Below, in pieces: positions 34,724 to 43,073 of a stretch of DNA of 64,000 nt (its first letter is position 1; the number at the start of each line of letters is the position of its first letter). A program made the position numbers and the translations under genes. Source of the DNA: Radiobacillus kanasensis (GTDB taxonomy: Bacteria; Bacillota; Bacilli; Bacillales; Amphibacillaceae); NCBI RefSeq assembly GCF_021049245.1, contig NZ_CP088020.1:3478001-3542000 (forward strand). Reading direction: 5' to 3'. Below the pieces are notes generated by a model that worked only from the letters and a program-made list of their open reading frames with translations, ran no database searches and was not told where the DNA came from.

Positions 34724-36010
34724 TTACACCCGTTCTTTTTTCCAAACCGTTTTCTCTTTAAGGTTTTGATTTAATTCCTGGATAAATTGCTCGTTCAGAT
34801 GTGTTTGAAGCCCTAATAATCGATGATAGGAAAGTATTTTTACATTTTTGACTGTAACAGATGTTACGTTATCATTAATTAATCGTACTTCTATCTTTTC
34901 CACATCCTCATATTTTTTCCCGATTGGTAAAGGAATAGCTGTTCCGAAATGATGATAAGGTCCTGTGTAAGCTGCCCAGAAAGAACCAAACTGCAATCCA
35001 TCGAATGAGCTTGAATAGATTGTTTCCTCCCCTTCAAGCTTACAAATAAAATCAATGGTAGGTTGACCCAAGTTTACATCCCAAATAGATGACTGTATAA
35101 AGAGATAATTTTCTAGATCGAGCACCTGATTATAGTCTGGATTAGGAGGCGTTAGTTGGCGCTGTGCTTCCCAATCCATTACATCATTTACATATGGAAA
35201 TCTTTCCATCACGACCTCACGAGGCTCCTTCTCTTTTTTCCACTCATAGCTTGGTAGAAAGAAAAAGGAATAGTCACTTGTAATCTCATCTGAAAAGTTT
35301 CCATTGCAGGTAGCCGTTTGAAGAATGGGACGACGTCCATCTAGTAATTCCTTCTGATAGAGAGTATTTACGTGATGAGGACCTTGATACATAACATGAT
35401 CCACTTCATTTAACGCATTTAAATAAACCCGAACCATATACTCGATATCCAACAAACGGCCCCATTTAGCCATTAAAAATTGAGCTGGTGTTCCTTCGTC
35501 CTCATGACTAAACACCATTTGATATTCAATGAACTTCCCTTTATCCCAATCTTCTATGAAATAAATCATCTCTAGCGGGGTATCGGTATAAAGATTGTCA
35601 TAATCACTGTACACGGAGCGTCCATAAAGCTTTGGTGAGTATTTATACGCCAGTTGTTCGTTCTCATTAAAGGTAAGTTTCTCAACCCTTACTTCATCCA
35701 ACCAAGCAGCATCTTCCATCGCACTTCGTGGAGAAAAGTATTCAAAAGATAATTGGTAATTTCCAGGTTCTAATTCACCTAAGAAACGGCGATAGGAAAA
35801 ATGCTGTTTTCCATAAAACAATATAATATCTTGATGGTGAGCTCCGTTCACATAGACTCTTACCATCAGAGACTCATGATTTACTTCCTTCCATGAAGTA
35901 GGTGCTGAGGCTACTAATTCCAGTGCATAATATCCTTGTTCGTTAATCTTTATACTCAGATTGCTAGGCTTATCATTACATAGCGATTGATTTAAAATAT
36001 AAGATTCCAT
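34724..36010 (-). CDS. Uncharacterised protein of the ABC-PHP operon
   Basis: 428 residues, not recognised. No signal peptide or membrane helix. The first ~115 residues look like a beta-sandwich, carbohydrate-binding-type module (INEQGYYALELVASAPTSWK, VRVYVNGAHHQDIILFYGKQ, GELEPGNYQLSFEYFSPRSA). The middle has DIEYMVRVYLNALNEVDHVM and HHVNTLYQ, rich in Asp, His and aromatics. The C-terminal part has IEVRLINDNVTSVTVKNVKI, again beta. It is placed between the membrane permease gene and the hydrolase gene, with 12 and 4 bp gaps, so it is surely co-translated. It may be a second enzyme acting on the imported compound; that is inference. Confidence 0.75.
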   Translation of the reverse strand: MESYILNQSLCNDKPSNLSIKINEQGYYALELVASAPTSWKEVNHESLMVRVYVNGAHHQDIILFYGKQHFSYRRFLGELEPGNYQLSFEYFSPRSAMEDAAWLDEVRVEKLTFNENEQLAYKYSPKLYGRSVYSDYDNLYTDTPLEMIYFIEDWDKGKFIEYQMVFSHEDEGTPAQFLMAKWGRLLDIEYMVRVYLNALNEVDHVMYQGPHHVNTLYQKELLDGRRPILQTATCNGNFSDEITSDYSFFFLPSYEWKKEKEPREVVMERFPYVNDVMDWEAQRQLTPPNPDYNQVLDLENYLFIQSSIWDVNLGQPTIDFICKLEGEETIYSSSFDGLQFGSFWAAYTGPYHHFGTAIPLPIGKKYEDVEKIEVRLINDNVTSVTVKNVKILSYHRLLGLQTHLNEQFIQELNQNLKEKTVWKKERV

Positions 36011-36022
36011 CGTAGCCTCCTA

Positions 36023-36859
36023 TCAAAAACTATCTTTTTTAGAATGATTCATGTTGCTCCGAATATAAAAATACCCGACAAAGGAACATAGAACAAACAT
36101 AAATACCGCTAAGCTACTAGATTGACCGATTTCATTAAAAACGGAAAAATGCTGTTGCATCGAAACACCGAGCATTTGCGGGGCATTTCGATCGATTAAA
36201 AATGGAGCAGTAAAGCTTCCTACCATTCCCATAAATAAAAAGGTAATCGCCACCAGCATCGTTCGATAAGAGAGTGGGAAGATAAATTTCGTAAAGATTT
36301 GTAGCTTTCTTGCTCCTGCATCTCTAGCACTTTCAATAATCGAATTCGGAATAGATTCTAGTGCAGCTACGAGTAACATAGTTGTGAAAGGGATGTTAAA
36401 CCAAATATTGATAAGTACTAAACCTTTCACATCGTAAATAATAGATGGCAAGTTTCCCTCTCCCACAATTCGGGCCACCCAACCATTATCACGGTAGAAA
36501 TTTATAAACCCATAAACCGCAATCACTCCTGGAATAAACATAGGAATGAAATAAAGCTTGTTAATCCATTTCGAGATGATACTTTTACTAAAACGTAAAT
36601 AGATGGCTATTAAATAAGCAATGGTCAATACAAAGAGGCACGATATAATTGTTACAAATATGGTGTGTCTCATGTTCTGTAATATTAATGGTTCCGTAAA
36701 TATATATATGTAGTTCGATAAGCTAAAAGCGTTATTTTCATCCTGAAAGCTTTCACGAATGGAAATGGAAACTGGATAGATGACAAGAACAAGTAGTGTT
36801 AGGAAAGAGGGCATAACGAGCCCTAATCCTAACAACCTTGTCTTTACTTTCTTACTCAT
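36023..36859 (-). CDS. ABC transporter permease (PotB-like)
   Basis: 278 residues with six helices and the inner-membrane EAA loop ESARDAGARKLQIFTKFIFP (about residues 185-205), which binds the ATPase. The start is ATG 36859, overlapping the stop of the binding-protein gene as ATGA; a longer in-frame start upstream lies inside that gene. It forms a heterodimer with the second permease at 39078-39899. Confidence 0.9.
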   Translation of the reverse strand: MSKKVKTRLLGLGLVMPSFLTLLVLVIYPVSISIRESFQDENNAFSLSNYIYIFTEPLILQNMRHTIFVTIISCLFVLTIAYLIAIYLRFSKSIISKWINKLYFIPMFIPGVIAVYGFINFYRDNGWVARIVGEGNLPSIIYDVKGLVLINIWFNIPFTTMLLVAALESIPNSIIESARDAGARKLQIFTKFIFPLSYRTMLVAITFLFMGMVGSFTAPFLIDRNAPQMLGVSMQQHFSVFNEIGQSSSLAVFMFVLCSFVGYFYIRSNMNHSKKDSF

Positions 36860-38004
36860 TGAGTAGCAACCTCTTTTTGCCATTCCTCTGTAAGCTTGCT
36901 TCCTAGCTCCCCGCCATTAAAAATACGGTAACCACCGCTTACATCTTTAAATCTTTCTTGATCTTCTTCAGAGAGAAGCTCCCACTTAATACCCGGATAG
37001 CCATACATTTGATCAATGACCACTTCTTGAACATCGACCGTTAACACATAATCCAAGAAGTCTTCTGCCGCTTCTTTTCTATCCTTATCACCGTTATCGA
37101 CAGACATAAGGTATGCCGGACCACCTGTGAATGCTGGGTCGATTTGTTTTAGTTTAATCGTGTCTGGAAGTAACCCTTTGTTCATTTGTTCTAAAGCCAT
37201 ATCTGACCAAGCTGGAATCATATCTACTTCCCCATTAGCTAGTAAATCTAGTGTTCCTTGGTTTTTCTTCGGATACACTCCTTCTTTATATAGGGATGGG
37301 GCTAAATCTTTTAAAATATCAAATCCCTTGTCCCAATCTTCCATAATGCTTTCATCTTGACTATTCATCGCATCAGCCGGCAGTTGGTTATAAACGGTTG
37401 TTAAGACAAACGAACTACCTGAACCTCCAGTACTTGGATCATTGTAAGCAAATCTACCAGGTTTGTCTTTAATCCATTGATACATTTCATCCGCAGTATC
37501 TGGAACATCACTCACCGTTTCAGAATTATAGGCAAGAACAACAGATGATGCACGATATGGAATTGCTAATTTGTTCGTTCCATTCAAATTGTCCTCTTGC
37601 ACATTTTCTAGGTTTGGAATGTTTTCTTTATCTAATGAATAGAATAATCCACCTTCTTCTTCGCTGCGGATAATGTCAGCTAATGAACCTTCATAAATAT
37701 CTACCTCAGAATCTTCTCCTGATTTTTCAGCTGCTACAATTCTGTCCATTGTAGATTGGCCACCTGTTCCTGAAGGCACAAATACTAATTCAACATCAAT
37801 CTCTTTGTGCTCCTCTTCAAACATTGGGATTACCTTTTCCCAAAACGCCTCTACGTTTTGAGATCCTGTGCTATAAAGAGAAATTTTTGTAACATTCGAT
37901 GCCGTTGCAGTTTCCGTATCATTTGCACAGGCAACTAGTGAAAGTGCCGTAACCCCCGCAACTGTTCCTACAGCTACTTTTTTCAAGCCTTTAAAGATTT
38001 TCAT
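36856..38004 (-). CDS. ABC transporter substrate-binding lipoprotein
   Basis: 382 residues. A lipoprotein signal peptide (KKVAVGTVAGVTALSLVACA, lipobox LVAC, Cys at about residue 26) is followed by a type II binding-protein fold: KISLYSTGSQNVEAFWEKV, EEEHKEIDVELVFVPSGTGG, FAYNDPSTGGSGSSFVLTTV, LLANGEVDMIPAWSDMA and EAAEDFLDYVLT. These resemble receptors of the PotD/ThiB/aminoethylphosphonate group rather than sugar receptors. It is flanked by overlapping ATPase and permease genes (ATGA on both sides). The ligand is unknown. Confidence 0.9.
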   Translation of the reverse strand: MKIFKGLKKVAVGTVAGVTALSLVACANDTETATASNVTKISLYSTGSQNVEAFWEKVIPMFEEEHKEIDVELVFVPSGTGGQSTMDRIVAAEKSGEDSEVDIYEGSLADIIRSEEEGGLFYSLDKENIPNLENVQEDNLNGTNKLAIPYRASSVVLAYNSETVSDVPDTADEMYQWIKDKPGRFAYNDPSTGGSGSSFVLTTVYNQLPADAMNSQDESIMEDWDKGFDILKDLAPSLYKEGVYPKKNQGTLDLLANGEVDMIPAWSDMALEQMNKGLLPDTIKLKQIDPAFTGGPAYLMSVDNGDKDRKEAAEDFLDYVLTVDVQEVVIDQMYGYPGIKWELLSEEDQERFKDVSGGYRIFNGGELGSKLTEEWQKEVATQ

Positions 38005-39056
38005 ATTACTTGATTCCTCCTATCATATTTTTCGTTTTGATGATTAAATGCTTGTATCGTGGAAAACTGAACCTTTATCGTGTTTTTTACTTGAAATTTA
38101 TTCATATCCCCCCGATCCACAAACATTTTCAAACGGCCGATGATTGTATGTAAGGTTATTTCTGCGTAATGGCCGAGCATCATGATCTTTTCGACCTTAG
38201 CCTCCAGCCCTTGTCCTTCCGTTAAGATAACGTCTTCTGGTCGAACTCCTATTGTTATTTCTCCTGTGTATTGATGAAAGTTAAGGAACTCCATAGGACC
38301 AACTGTAATCTTATCCGCTTCTGCAATTCCTTTTAAAAAATTCATTCTTCCAATAAACTGTGCAACAAATAAGGAAGCTGGTTGGTTGTATATATCTTGC
38401 GGTTTTGCAATTTGCTCAATATGACCTTTGTTCATAACGACAATTCTATCCGATATAGATAAGGCTTCTTCTTGATCATGGGTTACAAAAAGCATCGTTA
38501 GATTTTGCTTTGCCTGAATCTCACGCAATTCTTCTCTTAGTTCATGACGCAACTTAGCATCAAGGGCAGAGAATGGTTCATCAAGTAGTAATACTTCCGG
38601 CTCTAGGAGTAAGGCCCTAGCCAATGCAATTCGCTGTTGCTGTCCTCCTGATAATTCACTTGGATATTTCTTCTCCATCCCTAAAAGATGTACTAGCCCT
38701 AATGCCCAAGATACTTTTTTAGTAAGCTCTTTTTTCTTTATTTTTTTCAATTTCAGACTAAACGCCAAATTATCAAATACGGTCATGTGTGGCCACAAAT
38801 TATAGCTTTGGAAAACCATCGCACTAGGTCGTTTCTCTGGGGGAAGCTGGCTTACCTCACGTCCCCCAATTTGGATTGAACCACCACTTGGTTCAATGAA
38901 TCCTCCTACACTACGAAGGACTGTTGTCTTCCCACAGCCAGAAGGCCCTAATAGTGTAACTAACTCTCCTCTTTCTACCTCCACGGTTATGTCTCTTACA
39001 CCTTCTCCTGTTGGATAGATCTTGGAGAGGTTTTGAATGGATAATTGTATGGACAA
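38001..39056 (-). CDS. ABC transporter ATP-binding protein (PotA/FbpC-like)
   Basis: 351 residues. Walker A GPSGCGKTT (about 37-45), signature LSGGQQQR (about 135-142), Walker B LLLDEPFSALD, and the switch His in FVTHDQEEALS. A C-terminal TOBE-type regulatory domain (about 240-340, ITIGVRPEDVILTEG) places it with the PotA/UgpC/FbpC group. It lies 21 bp after the upstream permease gene and overlaps the receptor gene by four bases. Confidence 0.93.
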   Translation of the reverse strand: MSIQLSIQNLSKIYPTGEGVRDITVEVERGELVTLLGPSGCGKTTVLRSVGGFIEPSGGSIQIGGREVSQLPPEKRPSAMVFQSYNLWPHMTVFDNLAFSLKLKKIKKKELTKKVSWALGLVHLLGMEKKYPSELSGGQQQRIALARALLLEPEVLLLDEPFSALDAKLRHELREELREIQAKQNLTMLFVTHDQEEALSISDRIVVMNKGHIEQIAKPQDIYNQPASLFVAQFIGRMNFLKGIAEADKITVGPMEFLNFHQYTGEITIGVRPEDVILTEGQGLEAKVEKIMMLGHYAEITLHTIIGRLKMFVDRGDMNKFQVKNTIKVQFSTIQAFNHQNEKYDRRNQVI

Positions 39057-39077
39057 TACTCTTACTCCTTTCTACTT

Positions 39078-39899
39078 TTATTTCATTCTCAATCCATTTG
39101 CAAAGGAATCCGCACCGACGAATTTTCTAGCTGCAAGTAAAAGAATGATGGTTGGCAACGTTAAAATTACAGAGAAAACCGCTCCAGCTGTACTTGGATA
39201 ATCCGCAATGATGGAGTACATAATCACCGGCATTGTTTGATAATCTGGTATCCCTACTAGGAAAGTTCCTTCCGCCTCATCTAACGAAGATAAAAACGTG
39301 AAAACAGATGCCACAATTATCCCTGGTTTCGCCATCGGTAAGGTAATATGCCAAAATACTCTTAAAGGTGATGCACCTGCATCGCGTGCTGCTTCCTCTT
39401 GAGATTGATGAACATTTTCAAATGCAGCAGATGGTATCCAGGTCATAAACATGAGGGTATTAATAATGTGAATTAATATAATACCGGTAAAAGTATTCAT
39501 TAAGTTCAACTGATAAAACAACACCGCAATCGCCACATATAACCCCATTTTCGGGAAGGCATTTGTTAATAAAAATGAAAATAAAAAGAATCTTCTGAGT
39601 GGAAATTGTATTCTTGCGAAGGCATAGGCAGCAGGAATACAAATAATTAAAGAAATCAGAGTAACAATCGTTGCGATTACAAACGAGAGCCACATCGATC
39701 TCAATATGGAATCATCCTGCAGAACAAAGGACCACCACTCTAGCGACCAAACTCCCGGCAGGACATCTGGGTATTGCCACTCACCTGAAAATGCTAATAG
39801 CAGCAAGTTTAGAAGCGGTCCAAAAAAGAATATTAAAAAAATTGCTAATCCGATAAACTCCAGCACCTTCCGTTTTCCAAGTGATCTAAAGTACCACAA
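39078..39899 (-). CDS. ABC transporter permease (PotC-like)
   Basis: 273 residues, six helices, EAA loop EEAARDAGASPLRVFWHITLP (about 170-190). First gene of the import operon. The start is TTG 39899 (MWYFRSLGK) behind GAGGTG. Its promoter and putative GntR boxes lie at 39931-40016. Confidence 0.9.
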   Translation of the reverse strand: MWYFRSLGKRKVLEFIGLAIFLIFFFGPLLNLLLLAFSGEWQYPDVLPGVWSLEWWSFVLQDDSILRSMWLSFVIATIVTLISLIICIPAAYAFARIQFPLRRFFLFSFLLTNAFPKMGLYVAIAVLFYQLNLMNTFTGIILIHIINTLMFMTWIPSAAFENVHQSQEEAARDAGASPLRVFWHITLPMAKPGIIVASVFTFLSSLDEAEGTFLVGIPDYQTMPVIMYSIIADYPSTAGAVFSVILTLPTIILLLAARKFVGADSFANGLRMK

Positions 39900-39930
39900 T
39901 ATTACACCTCACCTCATACCATATTAGATA

Positions 39931-40016
39931 ATTTAACAAAGTTGTATAGACCTATTTCAAAATTTAATCGAAACTAAGAAGCTATTAATGATATTTACAC
40001 CAAAGACGTCTATACC
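39931..40016 (-). promoter_or_regulatory. Promoter and two GTATAGAC boxes of the import operon
   Basis: Candidate -35 TTGAAA (39960-39955) and -10 TTAAAT (39936-39931) with an 18-bp spacer on the minus strand. One box, GTATAGAC (39944-39951), lies inside that spacer. A second box in inverted orientation (GTCTATAC, 40008-40015) lies about 64 bp upstream. The core matches the sequence known for HutC-type regulators such as PhnF (TGGTATAGACCA), so these are likely sites for the GntR regulator next door. Confidence 0.65.
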
Positions 40017-40097
40017 TCTTATTCATTTCAACCATATCACCTAATTGTTAAGGTAGAGTTATAGAATCATGTATAGTTTGTAAAGTTTGGCCAAAAC

Positions 40098-40150
40098 AAA
40101 AAGATCCATCTCTTTTACTACAAGAGTGTAGAAAAGAAATAGATCTTTAT
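40098..40150 (-). terminator. Terminator of the gntR-type gene
   Basis: A long stem AAAGATCTATTTCTTTT with its near-complement AAAAGAGATGGATCTT, ending TTTTTGTTTT on the minus strand; it separates the regulator from the importer genes. Confidence 0.85.
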
Positions 40151-40866
40151 CCGTCTATCTTTGCTCTGTTAATCGAAAATTTAAAGACATCATTTCGAAA
40201 ATAATCAAAAGAATACAAGACAGGCTGATTTTTACGATCATAGTGAAGCTGTTTGAGTAACAATACCGTCGTTTCCGGGTGTATTAGTAATTTTTGGGAA
40301 TGCGGGTCTGTGTGAAGCGGGACTACAATCTCGGAGGTAGCCCTATATATATCAATGTTGCATTGCTCCTTTAGGTACTTAAATAAGGATCCAATCGAAC
40401 CTTGTTCAATGATTGCTTCCCCTACCAATTGCCTTGGCAGGATGTTCTTAGAAAAAGCAACAGGCTCTCCATTAGCTGTTCGTACTCGTTCATGAACAAT
40501 TACCTCTTGACCATCATCCATTTCAAGAAGAGAGGACCATTCCAAGATAGGAGCCTCTACTCGCAGTTTTTCTCGTCGTTCACCATCCTCTAAACCAGCA
40601 TATTTTATCATAGAGGTCACACTCATCAAGTTTTCTAAACTACTAGGTGTACGAGGAATTGGATTCACAAGAAATGTGCCAGCCCCATGGCGTACATGTA
40701 CTTTGCCCTCCTCCTCTAATAGCCGGATTGCAGACCTAACAGTTTCCCGACTCACTTGAAACCGTTTAGCTAATATGATTTCAGCTGGTAGTTTATCCCC
40801 TATACGAAGCTGTCCTGTTTTTATATCTTCTTCAAGGGCTTCTTTTACTTGTATGTATAATGGCAT
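40147..40866 (-). CDS. GntR-family regulator with UTRA domain (HutC/PhnF type)
   Basis: 239 residues. N-terminal GntR winged helix (MPLYIQVKEALEEDIKTGQL, LAKRFQVSRETVRSAIRLLEEEGKVHVRHGAGTFL). UTRA ligand-binding domain from about residue 80 (IVHERVRTANGEPVAFSKNI, EIVVPLHTDPHSQKLL, VLYSFDYFRNDVFKF). It should be a repressor relieved by a small ligand. It lies directly upstream of, and parallel to, the ABC-PHP operon but on its own terminated transcript; it is the obvious regulator of that operon. Confidence 0.9.
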   Translation of the reverse strand: MPLYIQVKEALEEDIKTGQLRIGDKLPAEIILAKRFQVSRETVRSAIRLLEEEGKVHVRHGAGTFLVNPIPRTPSSLENLMSVTSMIKYAGLEDGERREKLRVEAPILEWSSLLEMDDGQEVIVHERVRTANGEPVAFSKNILPRQLVGEAIIEQGSIGSLFKYLKEQCNIDIYRATSEIVVPLHTDPHSQKLLIHPETTVLLLKQLHYDRKNQPVLYSFDYFRNDVFKFSINRAKIDG

Positions 40867-41138
40867 TCCTAATCAATCCTTCTTTTAGGTTAGACGAATC
40901 TATTATAATGCCAACACTTTCATTTTCCAACGTATACCACAAAGGAATCGTAAACTTAATATTAAGTTTACGATTCCTCTTTCATTTGACTTCCTTACTT
41001 AATCCATAACACACCCGTTCCTTCGATGGAGAAATTCACATTTGTATCCATCGGAATTTCCGGATGTATCCTCCAATACTTTTATAAAAAACTCTGTCTA
41101 ACTCTATAAAGGAAGCCTGTAACTGGGCATCAACAAGG
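40867..41138 (-). other. Intergenic region with palindrome and possible gene remnant
   Basis: A perfect 14-bp inverted repeat (GGAATCGTAAACTT-N6-complement, about 40946-40979) probably ends transcripts from spoIIP. Upstream on the minus strand, two short frames (LQASFIELDRVFYKSIGGYI, then after a frame change HPEIPMDTNVNFSIEGTGVL) look like the decayed end of a protein (41110-40996), without start or recognisable family. Confidence 0.4.
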
Positions 41139-42233
41139 TTATTCTTCTTCGTTTGTAACTTTTTCTGCCTGTTGCATATAGGAATTTAGAACCTCTGCAA
41201 TCGCACTTGCTGTATGTTGAAGCTCTTCCTTTGTATTATCCACTCCACCCATTTCAATAAGAATAGAATGCTTCGAAAGATCTTGATTATAGATTCCGTC
41301 TCCTTCTGAATAGTCCTTTTTAAAGACACCTCTACTAATTCCTGGGTACTTTTCTTTAAGTTTTTTATTTAATGTTTCTGTAAAATTCAGGTTTTGTTTA
41401 TAGGTCTCATGTTCCGTTCCAACGATAAAATATACTTTCGCATAGTTTTTTCCATCTATTTTTGCCGTTGTGGTATCTTTTCTAGCAGCATCCCTATGGA
41501 TGTCAATCATATATTCTATTTTTTCGTTTTTGGCTGTTACGGATCGAATCGTTTGTCTAGATAGTTTATAAGAGTCATAGTAATCCCAATTGTTCTCTAC
41601 TAACAGCTTTGTCACATTCGTTGTGTCATGCTGAACTTCCATCCCTTTCGTTTCTAAGGCTTCTTTTAAGAGATTCCCTGCAAACACCACATTTGTCTTA
41701 TTATTTGTACTGGATGCTTCACTCGGCTTGGTCGCATCCTCCAATAATGGGAGATAAGCTTCCCAGCTATGACTGTGATAAATAAAGACACTTGCATCCG
41801 TATTGGTTGGCTCTGACTCCTCCGTTTGACCCGTATCCTCTTGAGCTAGTTCCTCAAAATCAGGTGGAGGAGATTCCACTGGTCCTCCACTTGCCGTTTG
41901 AAATTGTGATTTCATGTACCATTGAGAAGAGGCCATTTCTAACAGGCTCGTAAAATCCCTCGGGGCAAACCCTGTTAAAAGCTTCAGTGTCTTGACCGAT
42001 GTTGGCATTTCTACATCGATGGATTCTAAATATTCTTGCAAAAATGGAACTTCAGCACTAAGGCCAAACATAATTAAATTAGTAGTAGTATCGTGTTGGG
42101 TAAGCTTGGCCACTAATGGCGAGTATAAAACAGAGGATTGTTGATTAGGAAAAACGAAAAAAACAACCAAGCCTATCGCTAAGGCAGTAGCTGCAACAGA
42201 TCCTATGATCATATCTTTGAATGGCTTCAACAT
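41139..42233 (-). CDS. spoIIP: SpoIIP-family cell-wall amidase/endopeptidase
   Basis: 364 residues. One N-terminal membrane anchor (IIGSVAATALAIGLVVFFVF, about 9-28), a variable linker rich in Glu/Thr, then the SpoIIP catalytic domain. Catalytic-type residues are visible: VFIYHSHSWEAYLP (His and Glu, about 150-163), YMIDIHRDAARKD (His, about 245) and SILIEMGGVDNTKEE (Glu, near the C-terminus). SpoIIP degrades septal peptidoglycan during engulfment with SpoIID and SpoIIM. In B. subtilis spoIIP follows gpr; here it does not, so this may be a second paralogue. It is followed at its 3' side by the GntR region. Confidence 0.88.
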   Translation of the reverse strand: MLKPFKDMIIGSVAATALAIGLVVFFVFPNQQSSVLYSPLVAKLTQHDTTTNLIMFGLSAEVPFLQEYLESIDVEMPTSVKTLKLLTGFAPRDFTSLLEMASSQWYMKSQFQTASGGPVESPPPDFEELAQEDTGQTEESEPTNTDASVFIYHSHSWEAYLPLLEDATKPSEASSTNNKTNVVFAGNLLKEALETKGMEVQHDTTNVTKLLVENNWDYYDSYKLSRQTIRSVTAKNEKIEYMIDIHRDAARKDTTTAKIDGKNYAKVYFIVGTEHETYKQNLNFTETLNKKLKEKYPGISRGVFKKDYSEGDGIYNQDLSKHSILIEMGGVDNTKEELQHTASAIAEVLNSYMQQAEKVTNEEE

Positions 42234-42306
42234 GTTTTCTCACACCTATACATCTCTCTTTTTTTCGTTGTGCTATTATATGTGTAATAGAGTAGAGATA
42301 GAACAA

Positions 42307-42343
42307 AAGCATAAGCTTCCTCAATAGGAAAAAGCTTATGCTT
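42307..42343 (-). terminator. Terminator of the wall-protein/sortase operon
   Basis: AAGCATAAGCTT / AAGCTTATGCTT stem; overlaps the sortase stop codon. Confidence 0.85.
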
Positions 42344-42977
42344 GTTCTTTTAGTTCTGTATAGACGACGAGTCTCTCAATATGTCCACCCTTCGAACGAT
42401 CAAATGGACCCGTGCAAGTTATCAAATTTAACATTCGTCTAGATGTATATCCAAAGATATCTTCTACCGGGGCATCATTCTGAGGGAAAACTTCCTTTCC
42501 AACCACTTCAAACGTAAGCTTTTCCCCTTTTGCACCTGTAATGATTACCTGATTACCTGCTTCTAATTCCTTTAAATAGAAAAATACAGCGGGACCACTC
42601 TTGTCATCCACATGTCCTGCAATAACAGCACTCCCTTGATCACCCGGCATGGTTCCTGGTTCATACCAACCAGTAGACGTAAAATCTTCGGGTACTCCCA
42701 TCTGGCCATTTTCTAGTAGTCCTACTTCATGGACTTTGGCCTCAACATCAATTGCCGGAATGGAAATAGAAGACGGGATAATTCCTAATTGTTCTTGTTT
42801 AATAATTGGAATATCTGTATCAACATTTTTATATGATTGCTGTTTTTCAAGACTCGTAGCTTGAACCTCTTCTTTTATTTCTTTATTAGCAGACTCATTA
42901 TTTTGTTGATTAGGTTGAGCGCTCTGTGAGCAAGCTCCTAACAGAACGAGCAATAAAACATATAAGACTAATCTCAT
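42336..42977 (-). CDS. Class F sortase made as a lipoprotein
   Basis: 213 residues. The N-terminus is a lipoprotein signal (MRLVLYVLLLVLLGACSQ, Cys at 16) instead of the transmembrane anchor usual for sortases, followed by a Gln/Asn/Glu-rich spacer. The transpeptidase core has the full triad: H122 in VIAGHVD, C188 in LNLITCTG and R202 in HIERLVVYTE. The GHVDDKSGPAVFFYL and TCTGPFDRSKGGH segments are of class F type. It joins a sorting-signal threonine to cell-wall peptide. It lies 96 bp after the gene for a protein ending in MPNTG plus membrane helix, its likely dedicated substrate. Confidence 0.9.
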   Translation of the reverse strand: MRLVLYVLLLVLLGACSQSAQPNQQNNESANKEIKEEVQATSLEKQQSYKNVDTDIPIIKQEQLGIIPSSISIPAIDVEAKVHEVGLLENGQMGVPEDFTSTGWYEPGTMPGDQGSAVIAGHVDDKSGPAVFFYLKELEAGNQVIITGAKGEKLTFEVVGKEVFPQNDAPVEDIFGYTSRRMLNLITCTGPFDRSKGGHIERLVVYTELKEQA

Positions 42978-43073
42978 GTTTGTATCTCCTTCATACCTTT
43001 ATCCATACATCCTTAGCAAGGGGAATCTAGTATATAAGGATGAAGAGAAGGGCAGTGCCCCTCTCTAACTCCG

